A model generated the notes under the pieces. It saw nothing but the letters and a program-made list of their open reading frames with translations, was not told where the DNA came from and did no database searches. Shown here piece after piece: positions 32,970-44,602 of a DNA stretch of 64,000 nt (positions within the stretch are counted from its first letter, which is position 1; the number at the start of each line of letters is the position of its first letter). A program made the translations under genes and the position numbers. This DNA comes from Cyprinodon diabolis (lineage: Eukaryota > Chordata > Actinopteri > Cyprinodontiformes > Cyprinodontidae): positions 2,397,416 through 2,461,415 of the forward strand of contig CM060064.1 in the NCBI GenBank assembly GCA_030533445.1, given 5' to 3'.

Positions 32970-34101
32970 TCCTCCTCATCTTCATCAGCTGTTAGCAGCC
33001 AGAATCAAACTTTACCTTCATCTTCATCAGCTGTTAGCAGCCAGAATCAAACTTTACCTTCATCTTCATCAGCTGTTAGCAGCCAGAATCAAACTTTACC
33101 TTCATCTTCATCAGCTGTTAGCAGCCAGAATCAAACTTTACCTTCATCTTCATCAGCTGTTAGCAGCCAGAATCAAACTTTACCTTCATCTTCATCAGCT
33201 GTTAGCAGCCAGAATCAAACTTTACCTTCATCTTCATCAGCTGTTAGCAGCCAGAATCAAACTTTACCTTCATCTTCATCAGCTGTTAGCAGCCAGAATC
33301 AAACTTTACCTTCATCTTCATCAGCTGTTAGCAGCCAGAATCAAACTTTACCTTCATCTTCATCAGCTGTTAGCAGCCAGAATCAAACTTTACCTTCATC
33401 TTCATCAGCTGTTAGCAGCCAGAATCAAACTTTACCTTCATCTTCATCAGCTGTTAGCAGCCAGAATCAAACTTTACCTTCATCTTCATCAGCTGTTAGC
33501 AGCCAGAATCAAACTTTACCTTCATCTTCATCAGCTGTTAGCAGCCAGAATCAAACTTTACCTTCATCTTCATCAGCTGTTAGCAGCCAGAATCAAACTT
33601 TACCTTCATCTTCATCAGCTGTTAGCAGCCAGAATCAAACTTTACCTTCATCTTCATCAGCTGTTAGCAGCCAGAATCAAACTTTACCTTCATCTTCATC
33701 AGCTGTTAGCAGCCAGAATCAAACTTTACCTTCATCTTCATCAGCTGTTAGCAGCCAGAATCAAACTTTACCTTCATCTTCATCAGCTGTTAGCAGCCAG
33801 AATCAAACTTTACCTTCATCTTCATCAGCTGTTAGCAGCCAGAATCAAACTTTACCTTCATCTTCATCAGCTGTTAGCAGCCAGAATCAAACTTTACCTT
33901 CATCTTCATCAGCTGTTAGCAGCCAGAATCAAACTTTACCTTCATCTTCATCAGCTGTTAGCAGCCAGAATCAAACTTTACCTTCATCTTCATCAGCTGT
34001 TAGCAGCCAGAATCAAACTTTACCTTCATCTTCATCAGCTGTTAGCAGCCAGAATCAAACTTTACCTTCATCTTCATCAGCTGTTAGCAGCCAGAATCAA
34101 A
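32970..34101. repeat. 42-bp minisatellite, about 27 nearly perfect copies
   Basis: The unit contains TTCATCTTCATCAGCTGTTA, then GCAGCCAGAATCAAACTTTA and CC. Interior copies look identical. As 42 is divisible by 3, a 449-aa ORF with LHLHQLLAARIKLY repeats appears; it is an artefact. On the ascc3 strand each unit contains CTAACAG (branch/acceptor-like) and, 15 nt later, AAGGTAAAG (donor-like). Confidence 0.97.
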
Positions 34102-34249
34102 AGCATCCCTGAATCAGCAGGTAGTTCTACCATCTGACATAAAACTGAGTTTTTCTCCTGCAGCTTGCCTGTTTTTCTGTGCATTAAAGTCAGTTAGAAT
34201 CCAGGAGGACCTCTTTCATGATCTCAGAGAAAGTGGAGGCTCCGCCCAC

Positions 34250-34369
34250 CTGGAAGGCTTTGTGGTTGATGCCGTAGGCCAGAGGGTTGGCCCTCATCCG
34301 GACGTACAGGTATGTGTAGCTGAGCCACCTCACAGCCTCCTCCACATTGGTCACTGTCCCCAAGGAAAC
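34250..34369 (-). CDS. ascc3: ascc3 exon f: winged helix of cassette 1
   Basis: 40 codons, phase 0/0, acceptor gctgcag, donor CAG|gtgggc. It encodes [20 protein letters not shown] and continues [13 protein letters not shown]. The TYLYVRM..NP signature marks the winged-helix region after RecA2 in the Ski2-like/Brr2 family. Confidence 0.95.
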
Positions 34370-34694
34370 CTGCAGCACAGAGGAAATGATCAGTGGTCTC
34401 TGCTGCCATCTCCTGGATTCTTCATGAAACTTCAGCCCCAAATATTTCCATCCATTTAGCTCAAGCTAACCCAAACTGTTTAACAAACAGTTAATTTCTC
34501 ATTAGCTTTTAAATTTCTGGAGGGCTTTTATTTCCAGAAATGAGAGAAAAACACACAAGGAGATAACAAACTGTTAATTTTTGATAGAAAATGAACAGTT
34601 TTCTACCATAGGAAATGTTTTATTTTCAATGGTGGCAGTATGTTCAGCAGATGAAAAGAGAGGGTCTCTCTGACTGCTGAGGCAGTGATGTGAT

Positions 34695-34978
34695 AAAGCT
34701 TCTAGTTAGAGTGGCTCAGGTTATCCTGATCTATCTCTATAGTTCTGCTGCTATAGGCTTAGACTGCTGGAGGACATAGGGACCCCTTTATCATCATTCT
34801 GCTTCATTCTATCTCTATTCTCCCACTCTGCAGAATCTGTTAGTTCAATCTCTAACGTTCTGCTCTCTCTGCTTTTTCTCATAGCAGCTTCATCTGGTCT
34901 GTTCCTGTTTGGCTGTGAATTTAATTCCACTTAATTTCTAATGACCCGTGGAAACCCTGAAATAAACTGAATTGAACT
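34695..34978 (+). mobile_element. L2-type LINE 3' end, internally deleted
   Basis: It begins GATAAAGCTTCTAGTTAGAG, matches the family to CTGTTCCTGTTTGGCTGTGA, then jumps to a tail ending AAATAAACTGAATTGAACTG. About 450 bp of the usual 3' UTR is missing. Confidence 0.8.
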
Positions 34979-36036
34979 GATTGGTCAGTCTGCCTCAGAG
35001 GGGTCGTGAGCCATGCAGAGTTCGGTCTGATTTATCAGAGCGGTGGAAATAAACCTGCTGTCTGAATATGGAGCACTGGTCGGTTTTAATGTGGTGCACT
35101 TTAAAGGCTCCTCATGCAGATGAACTAATAACGCGTTTATCTTCTCTGAGTTTAGTTTGATGTCTGATTGATGGATCAGTCCGTTTAAATGATCCAGTTA
35201 ATTTTAAAACAGAGAACAGCAGAACTCTGTCATCAGGACATCCTTCCAGCTCCTGAAGCTGTGGATGACCTTTCTGTTGTTAAGCTGGTCCTCAGCTTAA
35301 AGCCGAGTTGATCAGGATCGTCCTGAAGTGGATTGTTTGCCTCTGTGCTTCAGTTATCCTGACGGAGAACCTCAGCATGTCCAGGTATGAACTGGTTAAG
35401 CCGCTGGTCCTGAACGATGAGCCGTCTGTGACGGATCAGAACCATCATTATGGATGGGAAATGGGCCGATCCAGTTCTACTCTCAGGCAGGTCACACTGC
35501 CGCTGCTCTGGATTCCCAGAGGACCGAATGCCGCTGCCCCTCCGTCCCTTTTAATGCTTCGGGTGAGGAAGGAGCCGTAAGAGGCAGCAGGTCCAGATAG
35601 CATCCGTTCCAGGCTCCTGAGGTTCTGATTGGACCATCAGTATAATGGGCTGGTAGCCACTCATCGTGCTGAGCATTAAATCATCTGTTCCACCTCATGG
35701 AGACGCTGCAGGCCCACTGAGAAGGAACACATTCACAACCAGCTTCTCCATTTAAAGGGTGAAATGTGAGCTTTTATTGTGAAGGACTGTAACTTCCTTT
35801 ACCAATGGAACGAGTTCATTTATAGGTTTTATTATTTTCATCTCTTAGAAATTAACTTGGAGCTCATTCTTTTTAATTATGAACAGGGACAAAATTGCCT
35901 ACGGATTGTTAGCTAACTAACAAGCCCACTAGCTAACCAGCTAGTTAGCTAGATTACTAAATCTTTTATCGCTACATTTTTAAATTTTCCTGGAAACTGG
36001 TTCTTTGAATGTTATTGTTTTAAATAGTACAGTAAA
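34979..36036. other. intron, nothing firm
   Basis: Ordinary sequence. A short palindrome-rich stretch with GCTAACTAAC and CTAGCTAACCAGCTAGTTAG lies at 35910-35956. 35770-35890 has weak similarity to 49780-49920 and may be an old repeat. Confidence 0.4.
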
Positions 36037-38290
36037 GGTGTTCTATGCTATTCTATTCTGTTCTGTTTTATGGTATTCTATTCTATTCTGTTCTGTTTTA
36101 TGGTATTCTATTCTATTCTGTTCTGTTTTATGGTATTCTATTCTATTCTGTTTTATGGTATTCTATTCTATTCTGTTCTGTTTTATGGTATTTTATTCTA
36201 TTCTCTTCTGTTTTATGGTATTCTATTCTATTCTGTTCTGTTTTATGGTATTCTATTCTATTCTGTTCTGTTTTATGGTATTTTATTCTATTCTGTTCTG
36301 TTTTATGGTATTCTATTCTGTTCTGTTTTATGGTATTCTATTCTGTTCTGTTTTATGGTATTCTATTCTGTTCTGTTTTATGGTATTCTATTCTATTCTG
36401 TTCTGTTTTATGGTATTCTATTCTGTTCTGTTTTATGGTATTCTATTCTGTTCTGTTTTATGGTATTCTATTCTATTCTGTTCTGTTTTATGGTATTCTT
36501 TTCTATTCTGTTCTGTCTTATGGTATTCTATTCTATTCTGTTCTGTTTTATGGTATTCTATTCTATTCTGTTCTGTTTTATGGTATTCTATTCTATTCTG
36601 TTCTGTTTTATGGTATTTTATTCTATTCTGTTCTGTTTTATGGTATTCTATTCTATTCTGTTCTGTTTTATGGTATTCTATTCTATTCTGTTCTGTTTTA
36701 TGGTATTTTATTCTATTCTGTTCTGTTTTATGGTATTTTATTCTATTCTGTTCTGTTTTATGGTATTTTATTCTATTCTGTTCTGTTTTATGGTATTCTT
36801 TTCTATTCTGTTCTGTTTTATGGTATTTTATTCTATTCTGTTCTGTTTTATGGTATTCTTTTCTATTCTGTTCTGTTTTATGGTATTTTATTCTATTCTG
36901 TTCTGTTTTATGGTATTCTTTTCTATTCTGTTCTGTTTTATGGTATTTTATTCTATTCTGTTCTGTTTTATGGTATTCTTTTCTATTCTGTTCTGTTTTA
37001 TGGTATTTTATTCTATTCTGTTTTGTTTTATGGTATTCTATTCTATTCTGTTCTGTTTTATGGTATTTTATTCTATTCTGTTCTGTTTTATGGTATTTTA
37101 TTCTATTCTGTTCTGTTTTATGGTATTTTATTCTATTCTGTTCTGTTTTATGGTATTCTTTTCTATTCTGTTCTGTTTTATGGTATTTTATTCTATTCTG
37201 TTCTGTTTTATGGTATTCTATTCTATTCTGTTCTGTTTTATGGTATTTTATTCTATTCTGTTCTGTTTTATGGTATTCTTTTCTATTCTGTTCTGTTTTA
37301 TGGTATTCTATTCTGTTCTGTTTTATGGTATTCTTTTCTATTCTGTTCTGTTTTATGATATTCTTTTCTATTCTGTTCTGTTTTATGGTATTCTATTCTA
37401 TTCTGTTCTGTTTTATGGTATTCTATTCTATTCTGTTCTGTTTTATGGTATTCTATTCTATTCTGTTCTGTTTTATGGTATTCTTTTCTATTCTGTTCTG
37501 TTTTATGGTATTCTTTTCTATTCTGTTCTGTTTTATGGTATTCTATTCTGTTCTGTTTTATGGTATTCTTTTCTATTCTGTTCTGTTTTATGATATTCTT
37601 TTCTATTCTGTTCTGTTTTATGGTATTCTATTCTATTCTGTTCTGTTTTATGGTATTCTATTCTATTCTGTTCTGTTTTATGGTATTCTATTCTATTCTG
37701 TTCTGTTTTATGGTATTTTATTCTATTCTGTTCTGTTTTATGGTATTCTATTCTATTCTGTTCTGTTTTATGGTATTCTATTCTATTCTGTTCTGTTTTA
37801 TGGTATTCTATTCTATTCTATTCTGTTTTATGGTATTCTATTCTATTCTGTTCTGCTTTATGGTATTCTTTTCTATTCTGTTCTGTTTTATGGTATTCTA
37901 TTCTATTCTGTTCTGTTTTATGGTATTTTATTCTATTCTGTTCTGTTTTATGGTATTCTTTTCTATTCTGTTCTGTTTTATGGTATTCTTTTCTATTCTG
38001 TTCTGTTTTATGGTATTCTATTCTATTCTGTTCTGTTTTATGGTATTCTATTCTATTCTGTTCTGTTTTATGGTATTCTATTCTATTCTGTTCTGTTTTA
38101 TGGTATTCTATTCTATTCTGTTTTATGGTATTCTATTCTATTCTGTTCTGTTTTATGGTATTCTATTCTATTCTGTTCTGTTTTATGGTATTCTATTCTA
38201 TTCTGTTCTGTTTTATGGTATTTTATTCTATTCTGTTCTGTTTTATGGTATTCTATTCTATTCTCTTTTGTTTTATGCTATTCTATTCTC
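36037..38290. repeat. ATTCT-type 30-bp minisatellite, about 75 units
   Basis: The unit reads TTCTATTCTATTCTGTTCTG followed by TTTTATGGTA, built on ATTCT/GTTCT pentamers. Units of 25 and 30 bp occur. Spurious ORFs of up to 778 aa are open in all three plus frames. It lies in the intron between exons e and f. Confidence 0.97.
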
Positions 38291-38557
38291 CTCGGTTCTG
38301 TTTCATGTTGGGCATCATTCCTTAAAGCAGCGTTCAGGTGAAGCTGATCTGTCTGCTGAATCTGTTTTCCTGAGTGTGATCTGTCTGCTGAACAGAAGCT
38401 GGACATTCTGACGCCCAGAACTTCACCCTGATCTCTTTCATCTGCAGGTTCCCTCCAGCGTTTTAGAAGATGATGAAACTGAGGCGGCTCGTTAAAACTT
38501 AGCTGGAAGCAGCAAAGGAAGCCCCCCCATTGCAGCACAGCTGGTCTGCAGACTGAC

Positions 38558-38782
38558 CTCAGCGTTCAGGTTGTCGGCCAGGCTGCCCAGGAACTGACTC
38601 TCGATGGGGTTCTGCTGGGTGAGCAGGGTCAGGTAGTGGCTCAGCTTGTCGTGGGTGGTGATGATGGTTCCCTCGCCGTATTTGTCAAACTGAGGTCGAC
38701 CCGCTCGGCCAAAGATCTGCATGACATCCAGGATTCCCAGATCCACGAAAGTGCCACGCTTTGCATCATAGATCTGAGTTCC
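38558..38782 (-). CDS. ascc3: ascc3 exon e: motif VI of cassette 1
   Basis: 75 codons, phase 0/0, acceptor caacag, donor GAG|gtcagt. It begins [10 protein letters not shown] and carries [19 protein letters not shown], the motif VI with the arginine finger QxxGRAGR. It ends LADNLNAE at the RecA2/winged-helix border. The intron to exon d is only 139 bp. Confidence 0.96.
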
Positions 38783-38921
38783 CTGTTGGACGAAGCAGAG
38801 GAACAGAGGTGAATCCAGTCGCAGTTTAGACTAATCATTATTTCACCGCCGGCTCGGCTCACAGGTGGGAGGCAGGAAATGAGCAAACATGCTAAAGTCT
38901 AGGATCAATTGAAATGAGGAC

Positions 38922-39113
38922 CTTGATGATGACGGCGTGGGCCGGCAGGTTGACCCCCCAGGCCAGGGTGGCGGTGCAGACCAGCACCTTCAGGTGGCCT
39001 TTGGAGAAGCAGCTCTCCATCAGGCTGCGGTCGGAGCGTAGCATGCCAGCGTGGTGGATCCCAAAGCCTTCTGGGAACATTTCCCTCATCTGCTTGTTTC
39101 TGGAGCGTTGGAT
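38922..39113 (-). CDS. ascc3: ascc3 exon d: RecA2 motifs IVa-V, cassette 1
   Basis: 64 codons, phase 0/0, acceptor ttttag, donor AAG|gtcctc. It encodes [17 protein letters not shown], then [11 protein letters not shown], then [20 protein letters not shown]. The HHAG and TATLAWGVN motifs are diagnostic of Ski2/Brr2-type helicases. It lies 21 kb downstream of exon c, yet the reading phase is kept. Confidence 0.96.
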
Positions 39114-39249
39114 CTAAAACACATGGAGAGAGAAAACCGCGTCAGAACAAAAACGCAAGGAAAGAAACAGCACGAAAGAAACGACACCGGGAAAAAAAAT
39201 GGTGTGTTATAATAACTTGACTGCTTCCTCATCCTGGAGGTCGGTCAGA

Positions 39250-39525
39250 TCTGAGGGAGCAGTTTAGATGTTAGGATGCCTCAATTGTTTTAACATCCTC
39301 TTATCCAGCCCCCCAGAATGAAAAGGTCCAACTACCTCCTCAGCTGAAGTTCTCCTCTTAGGTCCAGGATGATCAGACCTCCAGGGCTGGGCGGCCTGAT
39401 CCACTGGCTTTATCTCTACTGACACTTTTTACCTCATTTGTTGTGACTGTCACTATGTGTAAAGCTGCTGCTACACTGTGATTTCCCAGCTTGGAATAAA
39501 TAAAGTATATCTATCTATCTATGAA
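39250..39525 (+). repeat. retroelement 3' tail with AATAAA and (TATC)n
   Basis: It ends CAGCTTGGAATAAATAAAGT followed by ATATCTATCTATCTATG, the usual form of a LINE 3' terminus in fish. No coding part recognised. Just upstream (left) is exon d. Confidence 0.5.
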
Positions 39526-39769
39526 TCAGATGCAGTGAAACTGAGGTGAAATTCTCTTGATATAAACCATCCAGTGGCAGATTAACGTTGCTCCTCTGCT
39601 GCCTGGTTTATATCACTGAAGCCTGTCTGACCTCCATCATCCAACAGGTGGCAGCAGACGTCTCCCCCATCCCTCCCGCGGTTGATGCAGTAATGATTGT
39701 GTTTGGCAACAAAGAGGCAGTTCCCAATGTCAGATCTCAGTAACCCATCCATGTGTTAGCGCTCTGTTT

Positions 39770-40340
39770 TTTCACTACATCTCTCACTTCCAACCACATC
39801 TAATATCGTGGTGTGGCAACTCAGAGGACCACAACATCAGGTTCACAGGAGAGGATGGCAAAGACAACAAGCTACCTTTCCTGGACTGTTTGGTGAGCAT
39901 GGAAGGAGAGAGAAATCTCAACATTGAAGTGTATTGGAAATCCACTCACACTGACCAACATCTTCTCTCTGACTTACACCACCCACTGGAACACTAATTC
40001 TCAGTCATCAGAACCTTCAGGAGAACAGAAGACCTCACCTATTCAGCCAGGCCAACAATTCCCTTTAACGACCCCCTTTCAGAGACAGACAGGTATGGGG
40101 CATTGCAGGCTAACAAAAAGGCCAAACGACCCCCATTCCAAAGGGGGGGACCCGTTCATCCGTTTCAAATTGCATGTTTTCTACTAAAACAAGGTTTTGT
40201 TGGGCTGCTGGATAAAACCTGGAACTCAACGCTATTTCTGACATTTTTAAATGAAAAAGTTTCCTGGATGGAAGAGAAACGTCTTCAAACTTGGAAACAA
40301 AGTCCAGTGGATTGTTGTTAACATTTATCCTGGTCATTAC
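39770..40340 (+). mobile_element. Penelope-like retroelement fragment
   Basis: Between 39833 and 39997 the frame reads NIRFTGEDGKDNKLPFLDCL, then EVYWKSTHTDQHLLSDLHHP and LEH, stop. KLPFLD...VYxKxTHTDxxL...HHPLEH is the signature of the C-terminal RT/thumb region of Penelope-like elements. The following 300 bp match the segment at 22393-22718. The GIY-YIG endonuclease is not seen. Confidence 0.7.
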
Positions 40341-40394
40341 GTTTACTGGCTGTTAATGAGGATTATTAGAATGCGTCTCTGATTCATAACTTGT

Positions 40395-41895
40395 ATGTTA
40401 GATCCAGTTCCAACCAGGTTATTTAAGGAGGTATTCCCTTTGATCTCCTCCTCCATTCTAGATGTGATTAATCTATCTCTGTTACAGGGATATGTACCTA
40501 AAGCTTTTAAGGTTGCTGTAATTAAACCTCTGCTTAAGAAACCGTCTCTTGACCCAGATGACTTGGTTAATTATAGACCTATATCCAATCTTTCTTTCTG
40601 ATCTAAAATTCTTGAGAAAGTAGTTGCCAAACAAGTTTGCGATCACTTCCACCATAATGAACTTTTTGAAGAGTTTCAGTCTGGCTTTAGAGCTCATCAT
40701 AGCACTGAAACAGCTCTGGTGAAAGTCACTAATGATATTCTCATGGCCTCAGATAATGGACTTGTATCTGTGCTCGTCCTGTTGGATCTTAGTGCTGCAT
40801 TTGATCCAGTTGATCATAATATTCTTTTAGAAAGACTTGAATATTTTGTTGGAATTAAAGGAACAGCACTAGACTGGTTTAAATCTGATCTATCTGATCG
40901 ATTTCAGTTTGTTTATGTTAATGATAGATCTTCAACACGCTCAAAGGTTACCTGCCGAGTACCACAGGGATCAGTGCTAGGACCAATTCTCTTTACTTTA
41001 TACATGCTCCCAATTGGTAGAGTTATTAGACAGCATGGGATTAATTTCCACTGTTATGCTGATGATACCCAGCTATATCTGTCTATAATCCAGATGAAGC
41101 TAACCCATTACATAGATTACAGGCATGTCTGAAGACATAAAAACCTGGATGAATCTTAACTTTCTGCTTCTGAATGCAGACAAAACAGAAGTTATAGTCT
41201 TTGGACCAGAGTCTCTGAAAAAGAAGCTGATTAGTCAGTCACTTCATTTGGATGGGATTAAACTGATTTCAGATAATAAAGTAAAAAATCTTGGTGTTAT
41301 TTTTGATCAGGACCTGTCATTTAAATCCCAGATCAAAGAGGTTTCTAGAATTTCCTTCTTTCATCTGAGGAATATTGCAGAAATGAGCAATCTCCTGTCC
41401 AGGGGTGATGCTGAGAAACTAGTCCATGCATTTGTTACTTCAAGGCTGGACTATTGTAATTCTTTACTATCAGGAAGTCCACAAACTGTAGTTAAAAGCC
41501 TTCAGCTGATCCAAAATGCTGCAGCCAGAGTTCTGATGAAAATTAAAAAGAGAGATCATATCTCTCCTATCCTGGCTTCTCTTCATTGGCTTCCTGTTAA
41601 ATCCAGAATAGAATTTAAAATCCTCCTTCTCACATATAAAGCCTTAAATGGCCAAGCTCTATCTGATATCAGAGATCTGATTGTTCCTTATGTTCCTAAC
41701 AGAGCACTTCGCTCTCAATCTGCAGGTTTACTAGTGGTTCCTAGAATTTCTAAAAGTAGAATGGGAGGCAGATCTTTTAGTTATCAGGCTCCTCTCCTGT
41801 GGAACCAACTACCAGTTTTAGTCCGTGAGGCAGACACCCTGTCTACTTTTAAGGCTAGGCTTAAAACTTTCCTTTTTGATAAAGCTTCTAGTTAG
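40395..41895 (+). pseudogene. L2 reverse transcriptase, broken
   Basis: The frame starts LDPVPTRLFKEVFPLISSSI and has NYRPISNLSF, then a TGA at 40599-40601, then [40 protein letters not shown] (RT motif A), [14 protein letters not shown] (B) and [10 protein letters not shown] (C, with the YADD catalytic pair). A frameshift near 41110-41130 moves the C-terminal part (DIKTWMNLNFLLLNADKTEV ... FDKASS) to another frame. One stop and one frameshift make it inactive. The endonuclease half is missing. Confidence 0.88.
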
Positions 41896-42640
41896 AGTGG
41901 CTCAGGTTATCCTGAGCTATCTCTATAGTTCTGCTGCTATAGGCTTAGACTGCTGGAGGACATAGGGACCCCTTTTTCATCATTCTGCTTCATTCTATCT
42001 CTATTCTCCCACTCTGCAGAATCTGTTAGTTCAATCTCTAACGTTCTGCTCTCTCTGCTTTTTCTCATAGTAGCTTCATCTGGTCTGTTCCTGTTTGGCT
42101 GTGACTCCATCCTGGAGAGAAATATCAGCTGGGCTGCTGCCATCAACACCTTTGTTTCTAGATGTTGGAGCTTGGCCTGTTTTCCAGTGTAGTCCTGTTT
42201 CTCTGACTGTGACTAACTGGATGTGCTCTCTTCATCCTCTGACATGGGAGCTGGCTCGGAGCTCGTCTGCCTGGCTGTGTGTTTCCTGGACGGGGCCGCC
42301 TGTGGAGCTGGTTGACAGTTGCCTTTTGTATCTATGCTTCTTTTTCTATGTCTGCTTCTGTCTCCTTGAACCCCAGTGGGCCTCAGCAGATGGCCGCTCA
42401 CACTGAGCCTGGTTCTGCTGGAGGTTTCTTCCTGTTCAAAGGGAGTTTTTCCTCTCCACTGTCGCTACAAGCATGCTTACTGTGAGGGATTGCTGAAGAG
42501 TCAATGAGTCGATGCAATCAGCTGGTTTTCCTTAGATAGAAAACTTTGAATCAATCTGACTGGATGATCTGGTGAACTGGAAAGTGACCTGAGATGACAT
42601 GATGTGAATTGGCGCTATAGAAATAAACTGAATTGAATCA
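40395..42640 (+). mobile_element. L2-type LINE, longest copy, 5'-truncated
   Basis: About 2.25 kb: the second half of the reverse transcriptase, the C-terminal domain and the full 3' UTR with the tail CTATAGAAATAAACTGAATT. It sits directly behind the Penelope fragment. The 3' UTR is very close to the other copies in the window, so the family was active fairly recently. Confidence 0.92.
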
Positions 42641-43674
42641 TTCCTCTCTAGACAAACATCTCAGAAATGAGCCTCATGTCTTCCTGAAGGAAAAGGCAAC
42701 AACTTCCTCTCATCTTTAGGAGAAAAGGCAGTCATGTGTCTGAAAGGTTACATCCTTTAATTTGGGCAAAAATAAATGTTATATCATTTATAATAACTGG
42801 TCCCAAAACAACAAACTATATCAGTGAAACCAGAGGTTTACCTTGATGTAAAAATAAAGCGGCATCAGTGGGAAGATCAAAGGTCATGAAATGAGGATAA
42901 ATCAGTCAATGGGTGAAGTGGTCGGAGGCATGATGGGTTCCTGTTGGTGTCTCTACCTTCCTTCACCTCCTCTGCTCACCTGTTCGTTCCTAATCTCTCA
43001 GTTTATTAGTTTGTGTCAAACATAATTCCACTCACGGACATCTGCTAGATTTTAATCTCATGGTCACTCATGGAAACACCTTTAATCGGGTTCAATGCAA
43101 AATGTTAGATATAAGCCGGTTATTTGCTCATAAAGCAGCTATTTGAAGATTTTTTACTTGTGTTTTCAGTCCCGCTGTCTTCTCCAGCTTAAGTTCAAAT
43201 TAAAGCAATGGAGGCAAAGAAGGAAAACAATAAGAAGTTAAAGATTTTCTGCCAGTTAGTGTTAATGCCGGATGGAGCGCGGCGGCGTTTACTGGATGTT
43301 TGTGCTTCAGGCGGCGGCCCTCGGCTTTAAATGTTTCCCATTCATTAATGGCAGTTAACTTTGGTGGCAGATGATGGAGATACTTCCTCATTCAGGATGG
43401 AGGAAGCAGCAAGTCAACAACGCACTGCTGACAATAACATGGATGCTTCATGATGTGAGATCAAACAGTCGCCAACGATAAAGAAGAAGAAATGAAACAT
43501 GGAGGAAAGCAAAGCATTACAGGCAAAGTTATTCTCATCAGAGGGAGGGGTGGCATTAGGTTTCCTGGTACAGCCGTCTTATACAGTCTCCATCATACGG
43601 CAAAAAAAAACTGAACCAACCGATATATATTAGACTGCTAATGATGATAATGAAGCAGAATGACTTCCTTACAT
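42641..43674. other. intron, nothing recognised
   Basis: Ordinary sequence with no domain-bearing ORF or repeat family that I can support. Confidence 0.5.
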
Positions 43675-43740
43675 TTAACACTAGAACTCCCAAGGCCGCC
43701 ATTTTGACGGTTCTGAGATTTTATAGGTACTTTATTGATA

Positions 43741-44602
43741 TTAAAGTCGTAGGGAAGTCATATTCAAATGTCAAATCATTCTGGCTTAAACATGTATATA
43801 AATGTACTCTTTACCGTATTTCATATTGTCCCAAAATTTAGAACATTTCTATTTTTAAAAGATATCCTGTCTTGAAATCTGTTTTTCTTTTGCAGGCCAG
43901 TTAGTTATTCGTCAGCCTGAACACCTAATTCAGCCAATCATATATCAACGGTCATCTGTCAATCTAATGTTTTCGGTCATAGCATCTTGATTCATATGTC
44001 GCAGTTAATATACGCAACGGTTGAAATCAGAATCCTTTCCTTTCCCATTGAGTTGCGTCCCAGTGTTCACGGGGATGGACGTCTGTGTCTTCGGCAGGCG
44101 TAGAGCTAACAGAACTGGCAGCGTTGCGAGGCAAGGGCTCAAACATGTACGGCTGGAAGCCTTCTACACCAAACCAAGCTTCTGCCGCCCTGGCGTCCTC
44201 TTCCACAACATCTTCGTCCCCGCTTTCCTCCTCTAAATAAAAAATGGATGACGGAGGAGACTCATCCACGACCTCCGACACTAAACTCTCCTCCTCTTGC
44301 ATGTTTCCGCTGTCCATAGCGTTCCTTGACAGCGTCGTTTCTAAGTCACCAATTTAGTGCTACTTGGTCCCAATGGAATTTCCCATTGGGAACCTGCTAG
44401 CACTAAGCTGCTAACTGGTTAGCAAGATGCTTCCGACAAACCGGACACAACCCAACTTGCTTGCAAACCTTGCACCACAACAATCCCGCCCTCTCGATAA
44501 TCGACCAATCACATTCACTTTATTCACTCGTGTAAAGTCAGGAACAACTCGGGAGAATTCAGAAATGCAACGGTTGGAACAGCCGCTTCCCTACGACTTT
44601 AA
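43741..44602 (-). mobile_element. TTAA-type element with acidic ORF, copy 3 (best-preserved ends)
   Basis: TTAA (43741-43744) then AGTCGTAGGGAAG; the right side is the exact reverse complement, CTTCCCTACGACT then TTAA (44599-44602). Thirteen-bp perfect TIRs inside a TTAA duplication indicate cut-and-paste of piggyBac or Kolobok type. An internal palindrome (CCCAATGGAATTTCCCATTG) lies about 55 bp upstream of the ORF start. 862 bp in all. Confidence 0.9.
44027..44317 (-). CDS. acidic 96-aa ORF of TTAA element (copy 3)
   Basis: MDSGNMQEEESLVSEVVDES start, LEEESGDEDVVEEDARAAEA block, GFQPYMFEPLPRN, end WDATQWERKGF. Nearly identical to copies 1 and 4. Net charge is strongly negative; no signal peptide, membrane segment or catalytic motif. 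Function unknown; it may be the remnant first exon of a longer transposon gene. Confidence 0.5.
   Translation of the reverse strand: MDSGNMQEEESLVSEVVDESPPSSIFYLEEESGDEDVVEEDARAAEAWFGVEGFQPYMFEPLPRNAASSVSSTPAEDTDVHPREHWDATQWERKGF

Noticed and set aside
32788..34137. 449-aa ORF with LHLHQLLAARIKLY repeats, or a CRISPR-like array
   Set aside because: The 42-bp repeat has no spacers, so it is not CRISPR; the ORF is a by-product of unit length and runs antisense to an ascc3 exon at its start.
36005..38411. ORFs up to 778 aa rich in FYSILFCFMV, looking like membrane proteins
   Set aside because: They are translations of an ATTCT-type tandem repeat, open in all three plus frames. Hydrophobicity follows from T-rich codons only.
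10431..42406. Recurring ORFs of 62, 70 and 103 aa (MSGHLLRPTGVQ..., MLMAAAQLIFLS..., MAVTPSWREIS...)
   Set aside because: They recur because they lie in the 3' UTR of the L2 LINE, in both strands. The repetition is of the element, not of a protein family.
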